Below are positions 1 through 6,036 of a DNA stretch of 7,194 bases, piece by piece. The DNA is taken from the NCBI GenBank assembly GCA_029289015.1, contig JARFUL010000118.1:1-7194 (forward strand), read 5' to 3'. The translations under genes were made by a program, and so were the position numbers. Origin of the DNA: Syntrophobacteria bacterium. Lineage in GTDB: Bacteria > Desulfobacterota > Syntrophobacteria > JARFUL01. Each line of letters starts with the position of its first letter. Within the stretch, counting starts at the first letter, position 1. The notes beneath the pieces were generated by a model, which did not search any database, was not told where the DNA came from, and saw nothing but the letters and a program-made list of their open reading frames with translations.

Positions 1-2
1 CA

Positions 3-1094
3 GACTCGAAGAACCGGCTGAGCTACTCGGACAAGGACCTCAAGCTCCTGGTGGACTTCGGCAGGGTCATCGCGCACACCCTGGCCGCTAGGGACGCGCG
101 GGTTCTGGCCGGGGAGCAGAAGGCGGTTTTGGACCTCTTAGAGAAGACCGAGTACCGGACCGGCAAGGAGGAGCCCGGGGACTTCTTCACCCAGGTGCTC
201 AAGGAGGCCAGGGAGTTCACCGGCACCGACCTCGGGTTCGTGGCCCTGAAGGGGGAGGGCGGGGGCCACTATTTCCTCCACACCACCGTGGGCCCGGTGC
301 CCCCCTACCTCATGGACGCGGAGCTGGAGCTGGCCGGCAACCTGGTGGGGCAGATACTGAGAAACGGCTCCTCCATAGTCCACGAAAACACCTCCCGGCT
401 CAGGGTCTTTCCCGCGCTCTTCATGGCCGGGGAGGAGCTCTCTCCCATAAGGAGCTTCATCGCGATGCCCCTTGTGAAGGGGGGCGACGTGAGAGGGGCC
501 CTGGGATTCGCGGGGTTTCGGCCCAACAGGTGGTCCAGCTTCCACGAGAGGGCCATCTTCGCGCTGGCAGACCGCTGCGTCCTCGCGCTCGATTTCTTCC
601 TCAAGAAGAGGGAGCTCGCGAAGGCGAAGTGGACCGACCCGGTCACCTCCATGTTCAACCACATCTCCTTCCTCAAGCTCCTGGGGAGCAGGCTCAAGAA
701 GGTCGCGAAGGACAAGAGCCCGCTCGCGCTCATAGTGATGGAGCTCGGCGGCCTGAGCTCGGTTTACGGGGAGATAAGCCCCACGGAGGTGGACCGGATT
801 CTTGCCGCGCTGGCCAGCGTGGTCGCCAACGAGGCCCCGAGGGGCGCGCTCCTCGGCAGGCTCTCCCATGACAGGTTCGGCATCCTGGGGCCGGGTCTCA
901 CCGCTGAGGACGCGGCCCGCTCGGCCTCGGCTTTGGAGGAGGCCGCGCTGAGGGTTCTCAAGGGCGAGTCCGGCATTGCTGATAGGATTAAGATAAGGAG
1001 CGCTGTGGTCGCGTTTCCCTCCAGCGGGTCCACCCCGGAGTCGCTCTGGCGCGCGGCCCACCAGGTTCTGTTCAAAACCGGCTTCAAACTCTGA
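3..1094 (+). CDS. GAF-GAF-degenerate GGDEF signalling protein, 5'-truncated by window edge
   Basis: The reading frame is open from base 3 to the TGA at 1092-1094, so the true start lies upstream of the window; 363 residues are visible. Residues about 1-31 look like the last helix of a first GAF domain (SYSDKDLKLLVDF). Residues about 61-197 form a second GAF domain, a family that binds small ligands or chromophores. Residues 212 onward align with a GGDEF domain: DPVTSMFNHISF (bases from 636) stands for the usual D-x-LT-x-L-x-NRR-x-F, and RLSHDRFGIL stands for RYGGDEFAIL. The signature is therefore SHDRF (bases 864-878): both glycines and the catalytic glutamate are gone, and no RxxD inhibitory site precedes it. 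I infer a sensor or scaffold without diguanylate cyclase activity. No transmembrane segment is visible in this part. mreB follows 16 bases later, which suggests cotranscription. The family assignment is fairly sure; the ligand is unknown. Confidence 0.8.
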   Translation, partial: DSKNRLSYSDKDLKLLVDFGRVIAHTLAARDARVLAGEQKAVLDLLEKTEYRTGKEEPGDFFTQVLKEAREFTGTDLGFVALKGEGGGHYFLHTTVGPVPPYLMDAELELAGNLVGQILRNGSSIVHENTSRLRVFPALFMAGEELSPIRSFIAMPLVKGGDVRGALGFAGFRPNRWSSFHERAIFALADRCVLALDFFLKKRELAKAKWTDPVTSMFNHISFLKLLGSRLKKVAKDKSPLALIVMELGGLSSVYGEISPTEVDRILAALASVVANEAPRGALLGRLSHDRFGILGPGLTAEDAARSASALEEAALRVLKGESGIADRIKIRSAVVAFPSSGSTPESLWRAAHQVLFKTGFKL

Positions 1095-1110
1095 CAAGAG
1101 AGGCTTAGCT

Positions 1111-2139
1111 ATGTCCATCTTCGACAGCATCTTCGGCCTTTTCGCCCGGGATTTCGCGATGGATCTCGGCACCGCGAACACCCTGATCTATGCCAAAGGC
1201 TCGGGCATAATCCTCAACGAGCCCTCGGTGGTGGCCCTCATGAGGGACACCGGAAAGGTCGCGGCGGTGGGCAGGGAGGCCAAGGAGTTCATGGGGCGCA
1301 CCCCCAAGACCATAACCACCATCCGGCCCCTCAAGGACGGGGTGATCGCGGACTTCGACGTCGCCAGCCAGATGATTCGGACCTTCATCACGAGGGTGCT
1401 CAAGGCAAAGAGGCTCTTCAGGCCCTCCATGATCATCGCGGTGCCCACGGGCATCACCCAGGTGGAGAAGAGGGCGGTCATAGACGCGGCCACGGAGGCC
1501 GGGGTGAAGAAGGTGGACCTCCTGGAGGAGCCCATGGCCGCGGCCATAGGCGCGGGGCTGCCCATCAAGGAGCCCAGGGGCTCGATGGTGGTGGACATCG
1601 GGGGCGGCACCTCGGAGGTCGCGGTGATCAGCCTCTCGTCCATCGCGTACTCCGAGTCGGTGCGCATGGCGGGCGACGAGACCAACGAGGCCATCATGCG
1701 CTACATGCAGAAGGTCTTCCAGATAGCCATAGGCGAGAACACCGCGGAGGAGATAAAGATCAGGGTGGGCTCGGCCTACCCCCTGGGGGAGCCCCTCTCC
1801 ATGGAGGCCTCGGGCAAGGAGCTGGTCTCCGGCATACCCAAGAGGTTCACCATCACCGACTCCGATGTGAGGGAGGCCATAAAGGACATGGTGGAGGTGT
1901 TCGTGGACGCGGTGATAAGGGCCCTGGAGAAGACCCCGCCGGAGCTGGCCGCAGACATAAGCTCCCAGGGGGTGGTGCTCGCGGGGGGCGGCTCCCTGGT
2001 GCGGGGGCTCGATACGCTGCTGGCCGAGAAGACGGGGCTCGACTTCCACCTCGACTCCGACCCCCTCACCACGGTCGCGAGGGGCGCGGGGATGGTCCTT
2101 GAAGACCGCAAGAGGTACGGGGGGATATTTATCAATTGA
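1111..2139 (+). CDS. mreB: Rod-shape-determining actin-like protein MreB
   Basis: MreB is the bacterial actin homologue. It polymerises on the inner face of the cytoplasmic membrane with ATP and guides lateral wall synthesis. The 342-residue length is normal. All actin-fold nucleotide motifs are visible: phosphate-1 DLGTANTLIY at 18-27, the EEPMAAAIGAGL connector at 139-150 with the expected hydrolytic glutamate, phosphate-2 DIGGGTSEVAV at 162-172, and the adenosine motif GVVLAGGGSLVRGL at 287-300. The N-terminus (MSIFDSIFGLFARDF) could form a short amphipathic membrane-binding helix, as in other Gram-negative MreBs. The ATG has a good ribosome site, AGAGAGG at 1097-1103, seven bases upstream. 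The usual partners mreC and mreD do not follow; a suhB-like gene overlaps its stop codon instead. mreC, mreD, pbp2 and rodA may lie elsewhere, or this may be a second copy. Confidence 0.97.
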   Translation: MSIFDSIFGLFARDFAMDLGTANTLIYAKGSGIILNEPSVVALMRDTGKVAAVGREAKEFMGRTPKTITTIRPLKDGVIADFDVASQMIRTFITRVLKAKRLFRPSMIIAVPTGITQVEKRAVIDAATEAGVKKVDLLEEPMAAAIGAGLPIKEPRGSMVVDIGGGTSEVAVISLSSIAYSESVRMAGDETNEAIMRYMQKVFQIAIGENTAEEIKIRVGSAYPLGEPLSMEASGKELVSGIPKRFTITDSDVREAIKDMVEVFVDAVIRALEKTPPELAADISSQGVVLAGGGSLVRGLDTLLAEKTGLDFHLDSDPLTTVARGAGMVLEDRKRYGGIFIN

Positions 2140-2933
2140 GACAGGACGCGCTGGACCTCGCGGTCCACCTGGCCAGGAGCGCGGGAAGGTATATCAAGGA
2201 ACGGCTCAGCGCGCGCCACACCATAGCCAGGAAGTCCGACCCCGCAGACCTGGTCACCGAGGCCGACCTGGGCGCGGAGAAGATAATCGTGGAAGGCATA
2301 AGGGAGCGGTTCCCGGGCCACTCCATCATCTCCGAGGAGGAGGGGGGAGCGGACACCGGCTCTGGCTGCCTGTGGCTTGTGGACCCGCTGGACGGCACCA
2401 TGAACTACGCGCACACTCTCCCGCTCTACACCGTCTCCATAGCGGCCCAGGAGGACGGCCGCATCGAGGTGGGGGTGGTCTACGACCCGGAGAGGGACGA
2501 GCTCTTTTCTGCGCTGAGGGGGTCCGGCGCGCACATGAACGGCAAACCCATATCCGTGTCCGCGACCCGCTCCCTCAATGAGGCCCTTCTTGCCACCGGG
2601 TTTCCCACCTCCGTGCGCAGGGAGCCGGAGCCCCATCTAGAGCTCTTCTCCCTGTTTCTCGCCAGGGCCCAGGGCGTGCGCAGGCTCGGCTCCGCCGCGC
2701 TGGACATGTGCTACGTGGCCTCGGGCAGGCTGGACGGGTTCTGGGAGCTGGGGCTCAGCTCCTGGGACGTCGCAGCCGCGGCCCTCATAGTGGAGGAGGC
2801 TGGGGGCACGGTGACCGACCTCAGGGGCGGCCCGGACTACGTGTGGTCCGGAGAGTTGGCCGCGACCAACGGGCTCGTGCACGAAGAGATGCTCAGGCTG
2901 GTCAGTACCGTTCCCCTGGAGCAGGACGGATAA
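2136..2933 (+). CDS. suhB: Inositol monophosphatase family protein (SuhB-like)
   Basis: This is a Mg2+-dependent phosphatase of the inositol monophosphatase/FBPase fold, cytoplasmic, 265 residues as is usual. Metal ligands are visible: E67 in the SEEEGG stretch, D83 and D86 in the signature LVDPLDGTMNY (81-91), and D211 in the second signature WDVAAAALIVEEAGG (210-224). The start is TTG at 2136-2138, overlapping the mreB TGA at 2137-2139, with a G-run (2119-2124) as a plausible ribosome site. The frame is open back only to 2103 and offers no ATG or GTG, so translation is probably coupled to mreB. The true substrate could be myo-inositol-1-phosphate, another sugar phosphate or a nucleotide such as PAP; the sequence does not decide. 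E. coli SuhB also acts in rRNA antitermination, but nothing here tests that. The family is certain; the symbol is by similarity. Confidence 0.92.
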   Translation: MRQDALDLAVHLARSAGRYIKERLSARHTIARKSDPADLVTEADLGAEKIIVEGIRERFPGHSIISEEEGGADTGSGCLWLVDPLDGTMNYAHTLPLYTVSIAAQEDGRIEVGVVYDPERDELFSALRGSGAHMNGKPISVSATRSLNEALLATGFPTSVRREPEPHLELFSLFLARAQGVRRLGSAALDMCYVASGRLDGFWELGLSSWDVAAAALIVEEAGGTVTDLRGGPDYVWSGELAATNGLVHEEMLRLVSTVPLEQDG

Positions 2934-2934
2934 G

Positions 2935-4008
2935 ATGACTAGTGAAAGGGCCACACACCTCAAAAGGGTAGGGCTCGTTGCCGGCGCGGCCCTGGCGCTG
3001 GTGGCGTTCGCCTGGCTCTTGGGCTCGTCCCTGGTGCCCCTCGCGGTGGCCTTTGTGCTGGCCTACCTCCTCTATCCCCTCATCGCGCGGCTGGAGAGGC
3101 TCGGCGTCAGGAGGAAGGTCGCGGTCTTTTTGACCTTCGCGGTGATCCTGTTTTTCACCGTTATATTTCTCATCGAGATCCTCCCCCCGCTGGTGCAGGA
3201 CCTCAACAGGTTCGTCCGGGAGTTCCCGGAGCTCTTGAACAAGAGCCTCATCTGGGCCCAGGGGCTCCTGGCCCGGGTGGGGGTTAAGACCTCCCTGGAC
3301 CGGGAGCTGCTCTACGGGCTGGCCGCAAAGCACCTGCCCAAGCTCTCCATTGCCAGCTTCGCGCCCCTGGGGAACTTCGTGGGGTCCATGTTCAGCTCCA
3401 TCTCCCGGCTCATCGTGGGGCTGATAAACCTCTTTTTGATCCCCGTGTTCTTCTTCTATCTCATCGACCACTACGAGGAGATAACCGACGGGCTCTTCAG
3501 CCTGCTGCCCCTTCCCTGGCAGCCCTTCACCCGGGACCTCTCCACGAGGTTCAACGAGGTCCTCGCGGGCTACCTGAGGGGACAGGTGGTGATCTGCCTC
3601 ATCCTCGCGCTGTTCTACTGCGCGGGGCTGGCCCTGACCGGAGTGGCCTTCGGCCCGCTCATAGGCATTGTCGCGGGGCTCGCCAACATAATCCCCTACG
3701 TGGGGTTCACCGCGGGGCTGGCCACCGCGCTGATCTCGGCCCTGGCCGACTTCTCCGGCTGGATAGTGGTGGTGGGCGTCGCGCTCACCTTCGGGCTGGG
3801 CTCCGTGCTGGAGGGGCTCTTCCTCACCCCGAAGATCGTGGGCGACAAGGTGGGCCTGGGCCCCCTGGCCACCCTTTTGGCCCTTCTCGTGGGGGGGAAC
3901 GTGGCCGGGATTTTCGGCATGCTCGTGGCCATTCCCGCCGCGGGCATGGGCAAGCTGGTGCTCGTAGAGCTGAGGGAGAGGTACTTCGGCTCCCGCCTGT
4001 ACTCCTGA
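2935..4008 (+). CDS. AI-2E/PerM family (UPF0118) inner-membrane protein
   Basis: This is a 357-residue polytopic membrane protein of the AI-2E transporter family (PerM, YdiK and TqsA group). Hydrophobic segments lie at about 12-30, 31-50, 61-82, 155-176, 216-236, 238-262, 274-295 and 308-337, the usual arrangement of about eight with a soluble stretch (83-150) after the third. Family motifs are clear: GYLRGQ at 212-217, NIIPYVG at 251-257, and EGLFLTPKIVGDKVGLGP at 293-310 followed by a glycine-rich AIP segment. The ATG begins one base after the suhB stop, and AGGA at 2923-2926 is its ribosome site, so it closes the upstream operon. Known members have been linked to autoinducer-2 export or to Na+/H+ exchange. 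The substrate here cannot be read from the sequence, and the family name should not be taken as function. Confidence 0.93.
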   Translation: MTSERATHLKRVGLVAGAALALVAFAWLLGSSLVPLAVAFVLAYLLYPLIARLERLGVRRKVAVFLTFAVILFFTVIFLIEILPPLVQDLNRFVREFPELLNKSLIWAQGLLARVGVKTSLDRELLYGLAAKHLPKLSIASFAPLGNFVGSMFSSISRLIVGLINLFLIPVFFFYLIDHYEEITDGLFSLLPLPWQPFTRDLSTRFNEVLAGYLRGQVVICLILALFYCAGLALTGVAFGPLIGIVAGLANIIPYVGFTAGLATALISALADFSGWIVVVGVALTFGLGSVLEGLFLTPKIVGDKVGLGPLATLLALLVGGNVAGIFGMLVAIPAAGMGKLVLVELRERYFGSRLYS

Positions 4009-4045
4009 CCCCAAACCCGCGAAGGGCCGCTCTTTTGCCCCGGAC

Positions 4046-4074
4046 TTGGAACGGCCCGGGTGTTGTGGTAGCAT
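4046..4074 (+). promoter_or_regulatory. Possible sigma70-type promoter for the yihY-like cluster
   Basis: TTGGAA (4046-4051) and TAGCAT (4069-4074) are separated by 17 bases, each matching four of six consensus positions. Transcription would start near 4081, giving a leader of about 43 bases before the ATG at 4124. It sits in the only sizeable gap of the first 6 kb, where a new transcription unit is expected. The -10 lies inside the loop of the hairpin at 4053-4084. Moderate support only. Confidence 0.4.
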
Positions 4075-4088
4075 ACCCGCGGCCTTTT
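4053..4088 (+). terminator. Possible intrinsic terminator after the mreB-suhB-perM unit
   Basis: GGCCCGGGT (4053-4061) can pair with ACCCG-C-GGCC (4075-4084), giving nine base pairs with a single bulged C at 4080 and a 13-base loop, followed directly by TTTT (4085-4088). The GC-rich stem plus T-run is terminator-like, but the loop is long and the T-run short. It overlaps the possible promoter at 4046-4074. A weaker hairpin (AAGGG/CTCTT, ending in TTTT) sits just upstream at about 4022-4035. The 115-base spacer 4009-4123 holds nothing else I can support. Confidence 0.38.
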
Positions 4089-4123
4089 AGGCGCGCAAGA
4101 CCCTTGCCCGGAATATTGAGACT

Positions 4124-5050
4124 ATGAGCTTGAAGGATGAAAACGGCGAACTCCTGTCCCTGGGGAGGCTCATCACGGTTCGCATAAAGGTGGTGGGCCA
4201 CGTGCTCGGGACCGCGGTGTCGTCCTTCATGGAGCACGGCTGCCTGAACCTCGCGGCCGCGCTCGCGTTCTTCTCCATACTCTCCTCCATACCCTTTTTG
4301 CTGATTCTCATTTCACTTACCGGGGAGGTGCTGGGGGTCGCGTCGGTGGACGCGGTGGTCCGGGAGGTCGCGCAGAGGATCTTCCCCGCGTCCAGCCTGG
4401 GCCTTCTGGACGAGCTGAGGAACGTCTCCAGGATAGGGGCCTTTCTGGGCGGGCTGGGCACCATCACCCTGATCTCCACCGCGACGGTGGTCTTCAGGTC
4501 TCTCGAGTTCGCGCTGGGGGTGGTCTTCAGGGTGGAGAAGAGACGGAGGAAGCACAAGTCCTTCCTCATGTCCCTGGCCACCATCCCCCTGGCCGGGCTC
4601 TTCCTCATCCTCTCCTTCCTCTTCACCTGGGTCACCCACTACCTCCAGACCAGGTCCTTTCTCTTCTACGACTTTGATCTCACCAAGCTCCTCGCCAACA
4701 CCTTCGCCCTCGAATACCTCGTGCCCTACGTGATGATGGCCACGATGTTCACCGTTATCTACAAGGTGGTGCCCAACCGGCCCATACAGTGGAAATACGC
4801 GTTATCCGGCGGCCTGCTCTGCGCTTTCCTGTGGGAGCTGGCCAAGCATCTGTTCACCCTCTACGTGGACAGGTTCTCCAACTTGGGCGACCTCTACGGG
4901 CACTTCGGGACCGTGGTAATTCTTATCCTGTGGATATTCTACTCCTCCGCGATTCTCCTTTTTTGCGCGGAGGTGATATCCACCTACCAGAGGAAAGATG
5001 TTATCTTTTTGGCCAGGGTGCTGACCGGGAGTTCGAAACAGGAGACCTAA
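4124..5050 (+). CDS. YihY/BrkB family inner-membrane protein (UPF0761)
   Basis: This is a 308-residue integral membrane protein of the YihY/virulence factor BrkB family. Six hydrophobic segments are visible at about 43-68, 105-125, 147-170, 196-213, 224-246 and 260-285. Family features include the N-terminal LNLAAALAFFSILSSIP (41-57) and the C-terminal block with GGLLCAFLWELAKHLFTLYV (229-248), LYGHFGTV and ILWIFYSSAILLFCAEV (268-284). The family is often mislabelled ribonuclease BN; no nuclease motif is present. Its role is unsettled, and envelope lipid functions have been proposed. The ATG at 4124 has only a weak ribosome site (GGAA at 4110-4113), and no better in-frame start is seen. It opens a cluster with the half-size Gdt1 gene 22 bases downstream. 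A basic patch (KRRRKHK, 139-145) fits a cytoplasmic loop. Confidence 0.92.
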   Translation: MSLKDENGELLSLGRLITVRIKVVGHVLGTAVSSFMEHGCLNLAAALAFFSILSSIPFLLILISLTGEVLGVASVDAVVREVAQRIFPASSLGLLDELRNVSRIGAFLGGLGTITLISTATVVFRSLEFALGVVFRVEKRRRKHKSFLMSLATIPLAGLFLILSFLFTWVTHYLQTRSFLFYDFDLTKLLANTFALEYLVPYVMMATMFTVIYKVVPNRPIQWKYALSGGLLCAFLWELAKHLFTLYVDRFSNLGDLYGHFGTVVILILWIFYSSAILLFCAEVISTYQRKDVIFLARVLTGSSKQET

Positions 5051-5056
5051 GGGACA

Positions 5057-5074
5057 AAGGATTATAAGGATTAT
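5057..5074 (+). repeat. 9-bp tandem duplication spanning ribosome site and start codon
   Basis: The unit AAGGATTAT occurs twice in perfect tandem (5057-5065 and 5066-5074), and the second copy supplies the AT of the ATG at 5073-5075. Each copy carries an AAGGA ribosome-site core, one 11 bases and the other two bases before the ATG, so neither spacing is ideal. Gain or loss of a unit would change the spacing and could tune expression of the Gdt1-like gene. Confidence 0.8.
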
Positions 5075-5351
5075 GGATATAAGAGGGTTCTTGGGCGTAT
5101 TCTTCACCATATTCGTGGCTGAGCTGGGGGACAAGACCCAGCTGGCCACCCTCCTCTTCGCGTCGGACAAGAGGTGGGGCTCGCTCACGGTCTTTGCCGC
5201 GTCGTCGCTGGCTCTCGTGGCCGCGTGCGGGCTCGCGGTCCTGGTGGGAGAGGGGCTCTCCAGGACCGTGACGCCCCGGGTCATGAGGGTGGTGGCGGGG
5301 CTCTTGTTCATAGGCCTGGGCTGCTGGTACCTCTTCACCTCATGGAGGTAA
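5073..5351 (+). CDS. Half-size Gdt1/TMEM165 (UPF0016) cation transporter
   Basis: This is a 92-residue membrane protein with three hydrophobic segments (about 4-30, 36-59 and 70-90) and one copy of the family signature E-L-G-D-K-T-Q at residues 17-23. Full-length members have two such three-helix repeats, each with an ExGDK(T/S) motif forming the cation path; characterised members move Mn2+ or Ca2+ (MneA, Mnx, Gdt1/TMEM165). With one repeat this protein should work as a homodimer or with another half encoded elsewhere; no second half is in the window. The ATG lies in a tandem repeat (5057-5074), and no other start is plausible. The ribosome site of the following gene, GGAGG at 5344-5348, is embedded in its last codons, so the two are probably cotranslated. 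Mn2+ export is an inference from the family. Confidence 0.88.
   Translation: MDIRGFLGVFFTIFVAELGDKTQLATLLFASDKRWGSLTVFAASSLALVAACGLAVLVGEGLSRTVTPRVMRVVAGLLFIGLGCWYLFTSWR
5344..5348 (+). promoter_or_regulatory. Ribosome binding site inside the end of the Gdt1-like gene
   Basis: GGAGG lies seven bases before the ATG at 5356 and inside the final codons of the preceding gene, whose TAA is at 5349-5351. Ribosomes finishing the first gene are placed to start the second. A run of seven A (5350-5356) links the stop to the start codon. Confidence 0.75.
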
Positions 5352-5355
5352 AAAA

Positions 5356-5997
5356 ATGGCGGTCGCGGACCATCTGTTCTGGAAGTTCGGACAGTATTTC
5401 GAGGAAGATGAGACCCTCTTCAGGGAGGGTGAGGAGTCCATGGAGATGTACATCGTGATCACGGGCGCGGTGGACATCGTAAAGGAGAGGAACGGGCACT
5501 GCGAAACCCTCGCCAGCCTGGGGGAGGGCGAGTTCTTCGGGGAGATGGCGCTGCTTTCCGGTGAGAAGCGCTCCGCGACCGCGCTGGTGCGCGGGGGCAG
5601 CAGGCTCCTGGTGGTGGGCAAGGAGACCTTTCTCAGCCTCCTGAACGACTCCGGCGAGGTCTCCCTCATGATGCTCAACAAGCTGGTGGAGAGGCTGAGG
5701 GAGACCACGGACCGGCTCAACGAAGCCTCGATGGGTTTGCTCAACAGGAATCTTGTCCTCTACGCGCTGCTCAAAGGCCCCCTCAGGTGGCCCGAGGAGA
5801 GGGGTGATCTGGCCGAGTTTGCAGGCCTGAGCGACCAGGATCTCGACTCCGCGGTGGACTCAATGGCCCGCGAGGGGCTTCTGAGCCTCTCGGAAGGGGA
5901 GCTCAGCGCGAAAGGCACCGATCTTATCCTCGATAGGTTCCGGGCCGAGGGACCGGACAAGGCGTGTATCATCTCGGATGACCACCCCCAGCCTTGA
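5356..5997 (+). CDS. Crp-family protein: cyclic-nucleotide-binding domain plus atypical winged helix
   Basis: 213 residues. Residues about 10-100 form a cyclic-nucleotide-binding beta barrel. The phosphate-binding cassette reads GEFFGEMALLSGEKRSATA (58-76), where E63, R72 and S73 occupy the positions of CRP E72, R82 and S83, so cAMP or cGMP binding looks possible. Residues about 101-125 match the dimerisation helix. Residues about 130-195 resemble the Crp winged helix (DLAEFAGLSDQDLDSAVDSMAREGLL, at 151-176 in two adjoining parts), but the recognition-helix positions that in CRP are R180, E181 and R185 are D, Q and S here. It either reads a different site or does not bind DNA. Only two cysteines (49 and 204) are present, so an FNR-type iron-sulphur cluster is unlikely. 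It ends the yihY-gdt1 cluster, and its 3' end abuts a control region with a CRP-like dyad. Confidence 0.85.
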   Translation: MAVADHLFWKFGQYFEEDETLFREGEESMEMYIVITGAVDIVKERNGHCETLASLGEGEFFGEMALLSGEKRSATALVRGGSRLLVVGKETFLSLLNDSGEVSLMMLNKLVERLRETTDRLNEASMGLLNRNLVLYALLKGPLRWPEERGDLAEFAGLSDQDLDSAVDSMAREGLLSLSEGELSAKGTDLILDRFRAEGPDKACIISDDHPQP

Positions 5998-6006
5998 ATT
6001 TGCGTC

Positions 6007-6022
6007 TGTGAAGGGGTTCACT
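6007..6022 (+). promoter_or_regulatory. CRP-like (or Rex-like) operator dyad
   Basis: TGTGA-AGGGGT-TCACT matches the E. coli CRP consensus TGTGA-N6-TCACA at nine of ten defined positions. Its core, GTGAA-N4-TTCAC (6008-6021), is a perfect inverted repeat that also fits the core of Rex operators. Its centre (6014.5) is about 61.5 bases upstream of the start expected from the promoter at 6040-6069, the classic class I activator position. It lies ten bases after the stop codon of the Crp-like gene. No protein can be assigned from sequence alone. Confidence 0.5.
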
Positions 6023-6036
6023 GATTCCCGGGATTT

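Noticed and set aside
530..871. Short + strand frames in other phases (530-871, 2099-2581, 2708-2938, 4789-5067, 5174-5458)
   Set aside because: Each lies almost wholly inside a well-supported gene, has a biased R/G/P/H composition and lacks a convincing ribosome site.
138..1181. Long - strand frames opposite the GAF/GGDEF gene, mreB (1105-2049), suhB (1776-2636) and the lipoprotein (6154-7074)
   Set aside because: All are antisense shadows of recognisable + strand genes with no family motif of their own.
2935..4008. Direct role as a quorum-signal (AI-2) exporter
   Set aside because: The family name derives from one member. Related proteins have other reported activities, and no AI-2 synthesis or sensing gene is nearby.
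2902..4074. A 390-codon open frame on the - strand opposite the PerM-type gene
   Set aside because: Its product is low-complexity and rich in G, E, H, Q and P, as expected when the complement of a GC-rich membrane gene is read. The + strand frame has clear family motifs.
4009..4123. Manganese (yybP-ykoY) riboswitch upstream of the Gdt1-like cluster
   Set aside because: I looked because such riboswitches often precede this family, but I could not see its conserved core here or in the 22 bases before the Gdt1-like gene.
4124..5050. Annotation of the YihY-type protein as ribonuclease BN
   Set aside because: This is a historical mislabel for the family. The sequence is a six-helix membrane protein without nuclease motifs.
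5998..6036. Intrinsic terminator for the yihY-gdt1-crp cluster
   Set aside because: The only dyad (6008-6021) has a five-base stem and no following T-run, so it fits an operator better than a terminator.
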